Assembly: GCF_019972155.1 (NCBI RefSeq)
Contig: NZ_BOVL01000022.1
Coordinates: 287,239-351,238, forward strand
Length of the DNA stretch: 64,000 nt
Source of the DNA: Bradyrhizobium sp. RD5-C2
Lineage (GTDB): Bacteria; Pseudomonadota; Alphaproteobacteria; Rhizobiales; Xanthobacteraceae
Reading direction: 5' to 3'
Of the stretch, positions 49,382 through 57,010 are shown piece after piece. Both the position numbers and the translations under genes were made by a program. The notes under the pieces were generated by a model. That model worked only from the letters and a program-made list of their open reading frames with translations. It ran no database searches and was not told where the DNA came from. Numbering within the stretch: position 1 is the first letter of the stretch; each line of letters starts with the position of its first letter.

Positions 49382-51739
49382 GTGTCGCACAAACTTCGCT
49401 TTGCGATCCTTCTCGTCCTCACCCTGTTCGTCTCGCCCGCGCTGGCGCAGCCCGCTGCCAAGCCGGCGCCGCCGCAACCCGCTACCGGCGACGCGCTGAC
49501 GCCCGAGCAGGCGAAGCGCGCGCTCGAGACGCTGCAGGACGACAAGAAGCGCGGCGAGATCATCAACACGCTGCGCGCCATCGCCAACGCCTCGCCGCAG
49601 GCCGCGCAACCTGCGCCAGCGGCCGAGCCGCCTGCACCCGCGTCGCAGTCACCGATCCCGCTCAACGCGGACAGCCTCGGTGCGCAGCTTCTGCTGATGG
49701 TCTCGGAGCAGGTCGGCGAGATGTCGCGCGAGGTCGCCGACGTCGCGCGCACGCTGACGCACTTTCCGGCGTTCTATTACTGGTTCGTGCGCACTGCCAA
49801 CGATCCTGCCGCCTATGGCCTGCTGATCGATATCGCCTGGAAGCTGGCGCTGGTGTTCGGCTGCGCGCTGGCTGCCGAATGGGTGGTGTTCCGCCTGATC
49901 AAGCGACCGGTCGCGTTCCTCGAAGCGCGGCTGCCGCAGACCGCGCGCGTGCCGGTGCAGGCGCTCGCCAGCGCCGATCCGCCGTCGTCGGTTGCCGACG
50001 TCACGCCGGAGGGCGATCTGCATCGCCGCCGGCTCAGCCTGGCGCGGGCCTGGCAGTCGCTGGTCCGGCTGCCTTTCGTGCTCGGCCGCTTGCTGCTCGA
50101 ATTGCTGCCGGTGGTGGTGTTCGGCGGCATCGCCACCGCGCTGCTCGGCACCGAGATCGGCGACCAGTCAACCACCCGGCTCGTGATCCTCGCCGTCGTC
50201 AACGCCTATGTGTTCTCGCGCGTGCTGATTTGCGCGGTGCGCGCGCTGGCCGGCCCGTTCGGTTTGTTCCGCGTCCGGGCCGAGACCGCGGCCTATATCG
50301 AGATCTGGGCGCGGCGCATCGTCGCGGTCGGCGTCTCCGGCATCGCCTTTGCCAATGTCGCGCTGCTGCTCGGGCTGCATCGCGCCGGTTACGCTGCGCT
50401 GCTCCGGTTCGTGATGCTGGTGGTGCACCTCTTCGTCGTCGTCATCATCCTGCAGTGCCGCCGCCAGGTCGCCGACGTCATCCGCGCGCCGGCCGATCGC
50501 ACCGGCCTTGCGGCGCGGACGCGCAATCGTCTTGCTTCGCTGTGGCATGTGCTGGCGATCGCGCTCGATCTCGCGCTGTGGGCGGTGTGGGCGCTCAACA
50601 TCCGCAACGGCTATTCGCTGCTGCTGCAATATTTCGTCGGCACTGTCGCGGTGCTGCTGGTCACCCGGCTCGTCACCATGGTGGTGCTGAGCCTGATCGA
50701 TCGCGGCTTCCGTATCAGCCCGGACCTGATGCAGCGCTTCCCGGGGCTCGAGACCCGCGCCAATCGCTATCTCCCACTGCTGCGCAAGGTGGTCACGGCG
50801 GTGATCGCCGTGATCGGCTTCGTCGCGCTGCTCGAGGTGTGGGGCGTCGATGCCATCGTCTGGTTCTATGGCGGCCAGATCGGCTCTCGGCTGATCTCGG
50901 CGCTGGTGACGATCGGCATCGCCGCACTCGCTGCGGCGGTGATCTGGGAGGTCGCCAATGCGCTGATGGACCGGCAGATCGACACGCTGTCGCGCGATGG
51001 GCATTTCGCCCGCGCCGCGCGCCTGCGCACCTTCCAGCCGATGCTGCGCACCGCTTTGTTATGCATGATCGTCGCGGTGGTCGGGCTCACCGCGCTCAGC
51101 GAGATCGGCGTCAATGTCGCGCCGCTGCTCGCCGGCGCAGGGATCGTCGGCATCGCGATCGGCTTCGGTTCGCAGAAGCTGGTGCAGGACCTGATCACCG
51201 GGCTGTTCCTGCTGCTCGAGAACACCGTGCAGGTCGGCGACACCGTCACGGTGTCGGGCCTCTCGGGCGTGGTCGAGAACGTCTCGATCCGCACCATGCG
51301 GCTGCGCGCCGGTGACGGCTCGGTGCATATCGTGCCGTTCAGTGCGGTGACGACGATCACCAATGCCAGCCGCGGCGCCGGCAACGCCGCGGTCAGCGTC
51401 AATGTGTCCTACAAGGAGGACACCGACCGCGCCGGCGAGGTGCTGAAGGACATCGTCGCCGGGATGCGCCAGGAGACGGCGTATCGCGCGCTGATCCGCG
51501 GCGATCTCGAATTGTGGGGCGTCGACAAGGTCGACGGCTCGGTCGTGACCATCGTCGGCCAGATCCGCTGCACCGACGGCGGCCGCTGGTCGGTGCAGCG
51601 CGAGTTCAATCGCCGCATGAAGCGGCGCTTCCAGGAGGAGGGCATCGAGATCGCCTCGATGGGCCAGACCATCCTGATGCAGCTTCCCGCGCCGTCGGAG
51701 CCGGATGCCAACAAGCTGCCGCGCCGCGCGGCGGGCTGA
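49382..51739 (+). CDS. MscS-family mechanosensitive channel, large form
   Basis: A 785-residue inner-membrane protein. The signal peptide ends 'VSPALAQPA' and an alanine/proline-rich periplasmic region follows. About ten helices (about 140-590) lead to the MscS pore and beta domains (about 570-670) with 'VGIAIGFGSQKLVQDLITGL' and 'LLLENTVQVGDTVTV'. It ends in a cytoplasmic alpha/beta domain. The GTG start has AAGAGG nearby. It probably releases solutes on hypo-osmotic shock. Similar to MscK/YbiO-type large members. Confidence 0.92.
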   Translation: MSHKLRFAILLVLTLFVSPALAQPAAKPAPPQPATGDALTPEQAKRALETLQDDKKRGEIINTLRAIANASPQAAQPAPAAEPPAPASQSPIPLNADSLGAQLLLMVSEQVGEMSREVADVARTLTHFPAFYYWFVRTANDPAAYGLLIDIAWKLALVFGCALAAEWVVFRLIKRPVAFLEARLPQTARVPVQALASADPPSSVADVTPEGDLHRRRLSLARAWQSLVRLPFVLGRLLLELLPVVVFGGIATALLGTEIGDQSTTRLVILAVVNAYVFSRVLICAVRALAGPFGLFRVRAETAAYIEIWARRIVAVGVSGIAFANVALLLGLHRAGYAALLRFVMLVVHLFVVVIILQCRRQVADVIRAPADRTGLAARTRNRLASLWHVLAIALDLALWAVWALNIRNGYSLLLQYFVGTVAVLLVTRLVTMVVLSLIDRGFRISPDLMQRFPGLETRANRYLPLLRKVVTAVIAVIGFVALLEVWGVDAIVWFYGGQIGSRLISALVTIGIAALAAAVIWEVANALMDRQIDTLSRDGHFARAARLRTFQPMLRTALLCMIVAVVGLTALSEIGVNVAPLLAGAGIVGIAIGFGSQKLVQDLITGLFLLLENTVQVGDTVTVSGLSGVVENVSIRTMRLRAGDGSVHIVPFSAVTTITNASRGAGNAAVSVNVSYKEDTDRAGEVLKDIVAGMRQETAYRALIRGDLELWGVDKVDGSVVTIVGQIRCTDGGRWSVQREFNRRMKRRFQEEGIEIASMGQTILMQLPAPSEPDANKLPRRAAG

Positions 51740-52133
51740 TTTGCCGCTCCGCTTCGCCTCGCCCCGCCTGCGGGGAGAGGTCGAATTCGAGCGAAGCTCG
51801 AATTCGGGTGAGGGGGAGTCTCCGCGAGAGTATCTGTTTCCGTATGTGCGGAGGCAGCCCCTCACCCCAACCCTCTCCCCGTAAGAACGGGGAGAGGGAG
51901 TAAACTGGCTGGATGCTGATCGGCGCGTCTCATCGTTGCGACAGCGTCTCGCGACGATGAGACGGTAAGGGCCTTGCTGGGCCCGAGGCATGGCTTGCAC
52001 TTGGCCGAAAACGCCGCCTTTCTCCTCTTCTCCTGCGATTTCCTCAGCTGGCACAGCGCTTGCTCAACGCATCTTCGAATGCGCGGCAAGACGCATTGCA
52101 TGACTGAATCTCAAGCGAAGGAAGGAAACGCAC
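51740..52133. repeat. Intergenic region with palindromic repeat (51760-51899)
   Basis: 394 bases without a gene. Bases 51760-51899 form a composite palindromic repeat. 'CCCCGCCTGCGGGGAGAGG' on the left mirrors 'CCTCTCCCCGTAAGAACGGGGAGAGGG' features on the right, with 'GAATTCGAGC' and 'GCTCGAATTC' forming an inner perfect hairpin and 'GGGTGAGGGG' matching 'CCCCTCACCC'. The rest, 51900-52133, shows no coding signal except the ribosome site AAGGAAGG before 52134. Confidence 0.6.
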
Positions 52134-53234
52134 ATGGAGCTTGGCTACTTCACCATGCCCTCGCACCCGCCGGAGTGCGGATTGAAAGAGGGTCACGACT
52201 GGGACCTGCAGACGCTGCGCTGGCTCGACGAGCTCGGCTATCAGGAAGCCTGGATCGGCGAGCATCACACCGCGCCGTGGGAGCCGCACCCGTCGCCCGA
52301 CCTGCTGGTCGCGCAGGCGCTGCTGCAGACCAAGAATATCCGCATCGGGCCCGGCGGCTTCCTGCTGCCGTATCATCACCCGGCCGAACTCGCCAACCGC
52401 GTCGCGATGCTCGACCATCTCTCGAACGGCCGCCTGAACTTCGGCGTCGCGGCCTCAGGCCTGCCGAGCGACTGGGCGATGTTCAACGTCGACGGCATGT
52501 CGGGCCAGAACCGCGACATGACTCGCGAGGCGCTTGAGATCATCCTGAAGATGTGGTCCGAGCCTGGACTCTGGACCCACAAAGGCAAGTACTGGACGGT
52601 GTCGAAGCCGGACACGATGTTCGACTTCCTCAAGCCGCACATCAAACCGCTGCAGGGTCCGCATCCGCCGATCGGCGTCGCCGGCCTGTCGAAGAATTCC
52701 GACACGCTCAAGCTCGCCGGCGAGCGCGGCTTCATCCCGATGAGCCTGAACCTCAACCCGGCCTATGTCGGCAGCCACTGGGACTCGGTCGAAGCCGGCG
52801 CGGCGAAGACCGGCCGCAAGCCGAGCCGCAGGGATTGGCGGCTGGTGCGCGAGGTGTTCGTGGCTGATACCGATGAGGAGGCATGGAAGCTCTCGACCGG
52901 CGACATGATGGGCCGGATGATGGGTGAGTACTTCCTGCCGCTGCTCGGCCATTTCGGCTTCAAGGACTATCTGAAGCACGCCCCCGACGTGCCCGATAGC
53001 GACGTCACCGTCGAATATTGCGCGCGCCGGAATTGGATCGTCGGTTCGCCCGCGACGGTCACCGAGAAGATCGAGAAGATCTACCGGGAGGTCGGCGGCT
53101 TCGGCGTGCTCTGCGTGTTCGGCTTCGACTACAAGCACAAGCCGGAGGCCTGGCGGCACTCGCTGGACCTGCTCAAGAACGAGGTGATGCCGCGGCTCAA
53201 GCACCTCGGCGCCGAGTTCGAGAAGGCTGCATGA
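52134..53234 (+). CDS. Luciferase-like (LLM) flavin-dependent monooxygenase
   Basis: A 366-residue bacterial-luciferase-fold oxygenase using FMNH2 and O2. Family parts are 'MELGYFTMPSHPPE' at the N-terminus, 'AWIGEHHTAPWEPHPSPD', 'IRIGPGGFLLPYHHPAELA' and 'GRLNFGVAASG'. GAAGGAAGG precedes the ATG. A flavin reductase gene follows, giving a two-component oxygenase. The substrate is unknown; alkanesulfonate- or terpene-type oxidation are possibilities only. Confidence 0.92.
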   Translation: MELGYFTMPSHPPECGLKEGHDWDLQTLRWLDELGYQEAWIGEHHTAPWEPHPSPDLLVAQALLQTKNIRIGPGGFLLPYHHPAELANRVAMLDHLSNGRLNFGVAASGLPSDWAMFNVDGMSGQNRDMTREALEIILKMWSEPGLWTHKGKYWTVSKPDTMFDFLKPHIKPLQGPHPPIGVAGLSKNSDTLKLAGERGFIPMSLNLNPAYVGSHWDSVEAGAAKTGRKPSRRDWRLVREVFVADTDEEAWKLSTGDMMGRMMGEYFLPLLGHFGFKDYLKHAPDVPDSDVTVEYCARRNWIVGSPATVTEKIEKIYREVGGFGVLCVFGFDYKHKPEAWRHSLDLLKNEVMPRLKHLGAEFEKAA

Positions 53235-53240
53235 CAGATA

Positions 53241-53274
53241 GGCAGGGTGCGGGGCTTGCCTCGCACCCTGCCTC
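53241..53274 (+). terminator. Perfect hairpin between oxygenase and reductase genes
   Basis: AGGCAGGGTGCG (53241-53252) pairs without mismatch with CGCACCCTGCCT (53263-53274) around ten bases, six bases after the oxygenase stop. No T-run follows. It may lower reductase expression relative to the oxygenase or stabilise the upstream mRNA. It also argues that the reductase starts downstream of it. Confidence 0.65.
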
Positions 53275-53314
53275 GCATATGTTTGAGGGAACTATTCCGG
53301 TTCAGGGTCAGGGC

Positions 53315-53869
53315 ATGACGGTCGACGCACAGAGTTTCAAGCAGGCAATGCGGCATTGCGCGGGCGCGGTGGCGCTGGTGACGGTCGGCCGCGAGCCGGG
53401 ACAGCGCACCGGCCTGACGGTGACCTCGGCCTGCTCGCTCTCCGACAATCCGCCGTCGGTCCTGGTCTGCGTTAACCGTAATGCCAGCGCGCATGAGCGC
53501 ATCCGCGCCGAGCGCCATTTCGTCATCAACTTCCTGAACGAGGACCACGCGCTGCTGGCGCTGACCTTCTCCGGCCAGAAGGGCGTCAACGGCGACGACC
53601 GCTTTGGCTTCGGCCGCTGGACCACCGGTGCGACCGGCGCCCCGGTGCTGGAGGACGCGGTGGCGGCGTTCGACTGCGTGCTGAGCCAGGAGCTCGAGAC
53701 CAAGACCCATTCGGTCTTCATCGGCGAAGTCCAGCATGTCCGCGCCGTGACCACGGTCGATCCCTTGATCTATTTGCGCAGCGGCTTCCAGAGCGTGCGC
53801 AACATCCATGATCCGGTCGTGCTCGGCGACATCGACGCGCGGCGCGTCAGCTGGAACGAATTTTCCTAG
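53315..53869 (+). CDS. Flavin reductase family protein
   Basis: A 184-residue flavin:NAD(P)H reductase-like split-barrel protein that would supply reduced flavin to the adjacent luciferase-like oxygenase. Typical parts are 'HCAGAVALVTVGREPGQRTG', 'LTVTSACSLSDNPPSVLVCV', 'FVINFLNEDH' and 'VFIGEVQHV'. The ATG at 53315 follows an AGGG-rich site. ATGs at 53279 and 53231 are in frame, but the latter would run through the hairpin at 53241-53274. Confidence 0.88.
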   Translation: MTVDAQSFKQAMRHCAGAVALVTVGREPGQRTGLTVTSACSLSDNPPSVLVCVNRNASAHERIRAERHFVINFLNEDHALLALTFSGQKGVNGDDRFGFGRWTTGATGAPVLEDAVAAFDCVLSQELETKTHSVFIGEVQHVRAVTTVDPLIYLRSGFQSVRNIHDPVVLGDIDARRVSWNEFS

Positions 53870-54163
53870 AGCAGCTGGCGGACGGCACGCCTCCCATAGT
53901 CAATCAGCATCGCTGACCAATCCTGGTCAATTCAACGCGCACGCGATCTACACGCGCGGCATGTTATACGTGCTGCCGCGCGTGCAGGAGCGATCGATGA
54001 GGCGGCGCGAGCTCTTTAACACCTCTCATCAGCAGCACGGCCGATTGTCTCGCCAGCGCGCAGCGCTCGTTGATCAGCCGATGCGTTCATCGCGCCTGAC
54101 GGCCGCAACCGGGGACATAAGCGCTCTCCGGAATCTCGCGTCATCAACAAGTGAGGCCCAATC
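53870..54163. promoter_or_regulatory. Intergenic region with two dyads
   Basis: 294 bases without a supported gene. TGACCA (53914-53919) and TGGTCA (53924-53929) form a short dyad around ATCC. CACGCGCGGCA (53951-53961) pairs perfectly with TGCCGCGCGTG (53974-53984) over a 12-base loop. The first may be an operator and the second a terminator for the reductase gene or a leader hairpin. Confidence 0.4.
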
Positions 54164-54919
54164 ATGAAGATCGTTGTGATCGGTGGCACCGGACTGATCG
54201 GCTCCAAGACCGTTGCCATTCTGCGTCAACGCGGCCACGACGTTGTCGCCGCGTCGCCGAAGAGCGGCGTCAACACCATTACCGGCGAGGGGCTCAAGGA
54301 GGCACTGTCCGGCGCGGCCGTCGTGATCGACCTGGCCAATTCGCCGTCATTCGAGGACAAGGCCGTGATGGCGTTCTTCGAGACCTCCGGCCGCAACCTG
54401 CTGGCGGCGGAGAAGCCGGCCGGCGTCAAGCACCATGTCGCTCTCTCGATCGTCGGAACCGACCGCACGCCCGAGAACGGCTACTTCCGCGCCAAGGTCG
54501 CGCAGGAGAAACTCATCGAGGCTTCCGGCATTCCCTACACCATCATTCGCGCGACGCAGTTCATGGAATTCGTCGGAGCCATCGCCGATGCGGGTGCAGT
54601 TGGAAACACGATCCGGCTCTCGCCCGGCCTGTTCCAGCCGATCGCGGCAGAGGACGTGTCTGCGCTCGTTGCCGATGTGGCGCTGGAGCCGCCGCGCAAC
54701 GGCATCGTCGAGATCGCCGGTCCCGACCGTGCGCCGTTCAACGAATTCGTGGCCCGCTACCTGAAGGCAAAAGGCGACCTGCGCGAAGTGGTGAAGGACC
54801 CTGACGCGCTCTACTGGGGTGGCCGGGTCGAGGAGCGCTCGTTGGTACCGTTGGGCGAGGCGCGCCTCGGTCGCATCGACCTGAACGAATGGCTGCGCCG
54901 CTCGCGGTCCGCAGCCTGA
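54164..54919 (+). CDS. NAD(P)-binding atypical SDR (NmrA-like)
   Basis: A 251-residue Rossmann-fold protein of the NmrA/atypical short-chain dehydrogenase group. It opens 'MKIVVIGGTGLIGSKTVAIL', with the GxxGxxG dinucleotide motif at 8-14. 'GYFRAKVAQEKLIEASGIPY' contains the lysine of the usual active-site region but not a clear YxxxK. It may be a reductase, epimerase-like enzyme or redox-sensing protein. It stands alone on the plus strand. Confidence 0.85.
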   Translation: MKIVVIGGTGLIGSKTVAILRQRGHDVVAASPKSGVNTITGEGLKEALSGAAVVIDLANSPSFEDKAVMAFFETSGRNLLAAEKPAGVKHHVALSIVGTDRTPENGYFRAKVAQEKLIEASGIPYTIIRATQFMEFVGAIADAGAVGNTIRLSPGLFQPIAAEDVSALVADVALEPPRNGIVEIAGPDRAPFNEFVARYLKAKGDLREVVKDPDALYWGGRVEERSLVPLGEARLGRIDLNEWLRRSRSAA

Positions 54920-54941
54920 CGGGAAGGCCTGACGGCAGCTT

Positions 54942-55346
54942 CTATTTGAGCCACACCAGCAGCGGGACGGGCGCGCGGCCCTGGCAGGACAGCGTGCCCT
55001 CGTAATTATGCGTCTTGCGGGCACTGTAGGTGCAGGGTGCGCCGTCCAGCACCAGCTCTGCCGTCACCTGCGAATCCGGACCCGTGATTTGCAGCCGGAT
55101 CTCTCCGGCGCGCTCCTCCGGCCCGTCCTGTGTGCAGATTCCGACATGCTTCATCTTCAGCGGGCCGGAGAATTGCCCGGCCGTGCCCGGTCCGCTTTCG
55201 GTGAGATGCCCGGTCAGCTCCCATTCGCCGAGCACGCCGGCCTGGCCGAGGATCTCCATCGCGCCAAGCGACGGCACGTGACAAAGAGACAGCGCAACGG
55301 CGCCGAGCAGGGCCGCTCCACCGTTGCGCCATGTCGTCAGCGTCAT
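54942..55346 (-). CDS. Small secreted hypothetical protein
   Basis: A 134-residue exported protein; the signal peptide runs to about residue 30 ('VALSLCHVPSLGAMEI'). The mature part is beta-rich with three cysteines ('VGICTQDGPEE', 'GAPCTYSAR', 'GTLSCQG'). The ATG at 55346 overlaps the stop of the TPR gene (TGATG); GTG at 55349 is an alternative. Function unknown; likely cotranslated with the secreted TPR protein. Confidence 0.6.
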   Translation of the reverse strand: MTLTTWRNGGAALLGAVALSLCHVPSLGAMEILGQAGVLGEWELTGHLTESGPGTAGQFSGPLKMKHVGICTQDGPEERAGEIRLQITGPDSQVTAELVLDGAPCTYSARKTHNYEGTLSCQGRAPVPLLVWLK

Positions 55347-56929
55347 CACAACTTGCTTCCCGTTGTCTGGCGCAATTCGATCAGCTCCGGCCTCGACAGA
55401 TCCGCATCCGCGGTGAGCCGGGCGATCTGATCAGCGCATTCCCGGGTCTTGGCCTGATCGCCGGAAGCCTTAGCGCTCTTGATCATCCCGAGATAGGCCG
55501 CCAGCCGGTTGGGCTCCTTCTTGAGCACGGCTTCGTAGGCGGCGAGCGCGTCGGCGGCCTTGCCGCGATCGAGCAGCATTGCCGCGTAGAGCTCGCGCGC
55601 CGGCGCGAGCGGTCCCGGGGTGACGGGATGCTTCTCGGTCTTGTCTTCCGCCTCCGCGGCGGCATTCATCGCGCTGAGCGCCTCGTCATGTTTGCCTTCG
55701 GCGTACAGCACCCAGGCGCTCGCGATCTGCTGCTGGATGTCGACGATGTTAGACCAGTAGGCATCCTTGGCGTCTTTCAGTCTGTCGCGCAGCTCGACGA
55801 GCTTGGCGATATCGGCCTTGGCGGCCGCCGGATCACCGGAGCGCGCGGCGCCGACCGCCTGCGCGAAATAGGTGATGGCGTCCGCAGCGGCGTATTTGGT
55901 CGGATGCACGTCAAGCGCGGCAGCGCCCTTCCAGTCGCCGCGCTCGAAGACATAGCGGGCCTGGCTTGCCGCCACCGCGTAAGGGCCGGTGAACCGATCC
56001 TGTTTGAACGCGAGCTTGCCGAGCTCGTCGACCACCGCGCGCGCCTCCTTGTCCTGGCCCAGTTGGAGATAGGCATAGACCAGGTAGTCCATCGCGTGCG
56101 CCTGATCCTGCTGTTCGCCATCTTCCTTGGCGATGCGCGCGGATTCCTTGTTCGAGGCGATCGACTCCTTCCAGTAGCCGACGCGCGTGAAGATGTGCGA
56201 CGGCATGTGCTGGGCGTGCGGCGCGCGTTCGGCGATCTTGGCATAGCGCATCGCGGCGGGGAGGCCCTTCTCCGCGAGCGCCGGGTAATCGTAGAGATGG
56301 ATCAGATAGTGGGCGATGCCCGGATGCTCGGGCTGCCGCTTGAAGATCGGCTCGAGCAGCGCCGCGCCCTTGAGCTGGTTGGCGTAGGTCTTGTCGCTCG
56401 GGGACGCTGCGACGTTCAGCGTGATCGCATAGGCGATCTGCGCCTCGTCATCGTCGGCATAGTGCGTCGCGACCTGCTCTTCGGCCGCGAGGAATCTCTG
56501 CACGCGGGTGCGGTGATCGACCTTGTCATAGTCGACATACATCGCGGCGATGGCATCGATGTATTCGCGCTCGCGCGGGGTCTGCGCACCTAGCGCCTGG
56601 CCTTTCCTGGCGGCTTCGAGGCCGAGCGGAAGGTTCTCGGGCGGCGGCGGCCCGTGCGGATTGTAGAGATAGCTGAGCCCGATCCCCCAATAGGCGATGG
56701 CGCATTGCGGGTCGGCCTCGAGCACCTCCTCGAAGGTGCGCCGCGATGCGCTGTACCAGAACGAATGCTGATACAGCATGGCGCGATCGAACAGCTCCTG
56801 CGCCTCCGGTTTGCAGGATGTCGCAAAATGCACTTTGCCCAATCGTTGTTCAGTAGAATCCGAGGCGGCAGGCTGCGAAATGGTCGCGGCAATGAGGCCA
56901 ACGACCACAGCGAGGGGAAACCGTGTCAT
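55346..56929 (-). CDS. Secreted tetratricopeptide-repeat protein
   Basis: A 527-residue protein with a short signal peptide ('VVVGLIAATISQPAAS') and TPR-like helical repeats through most of its length ('RRTFEEVLEADPQCAIAYWG', 'LAAYEAVLKKEPNRLAAYLG'). The motif 'HMPSHIFTRVGYWKES' in the middle recurs in a family of large periplasmic or lipoprotein TPR proteins of unknown role. No metal or catalytic motif is certain, though the His-rich 'ERAPHAQHMPSH' could bind metal. It is coupled to the 134-residue secreted protein downstream. Confidence 0.8.
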   Translation of the reverse strand: MTRFPLAVVVGLIAATISQPAASDSTEQRLGKVHFATSCKPEAQELFDRAMLYQHSFWYSASRRTFEEVLEADPQCAIAYWGIGLSYLYNPHGPPPPENLPLGLEAARKGQALGAQTPREREYIDAIAAMYVDYDKVDHRTRVQRFLAAEEQVATHYADDDEAQIAYAITLNVAASPSDKTYANQLKGAALLEPIFKRQPEHPGIAHYLIHLYDYPALAEKGLPAAMRYAKIAERAPHAQHMPSHIFTRVGYWKESIASNKESARIAKEDGEQQDQAHAMDYLVYAYLQLGQDKEARAVVDELGKLAFKQDRFTGPYAVAASQARYVFERGDWKGAAALDVHPTKYAAADAITYFAQAVGAARSGDPAAAKADIAKLVELRDRLKDAKDAYWSNIVDIQQQIASAWVLYAEGKHDEALSAMNAAAEAEDKTEKHPVTPGPLAPARELYAAMLLDRGKAADALAAYEAVLKKEPNRLAAYLGMIKSAKASGDQAKTRECADQIARLTADADLSRPELIELRQTTGSKL

Positions 56930-57010
56930 GGGGCCCGCTCCGTGGCGTTGAATGAAAGGCGTAGGATAGCACCGTTCCCGCGCGGCCGGAACAACAGGTG
57001 CGCTTCTGGT

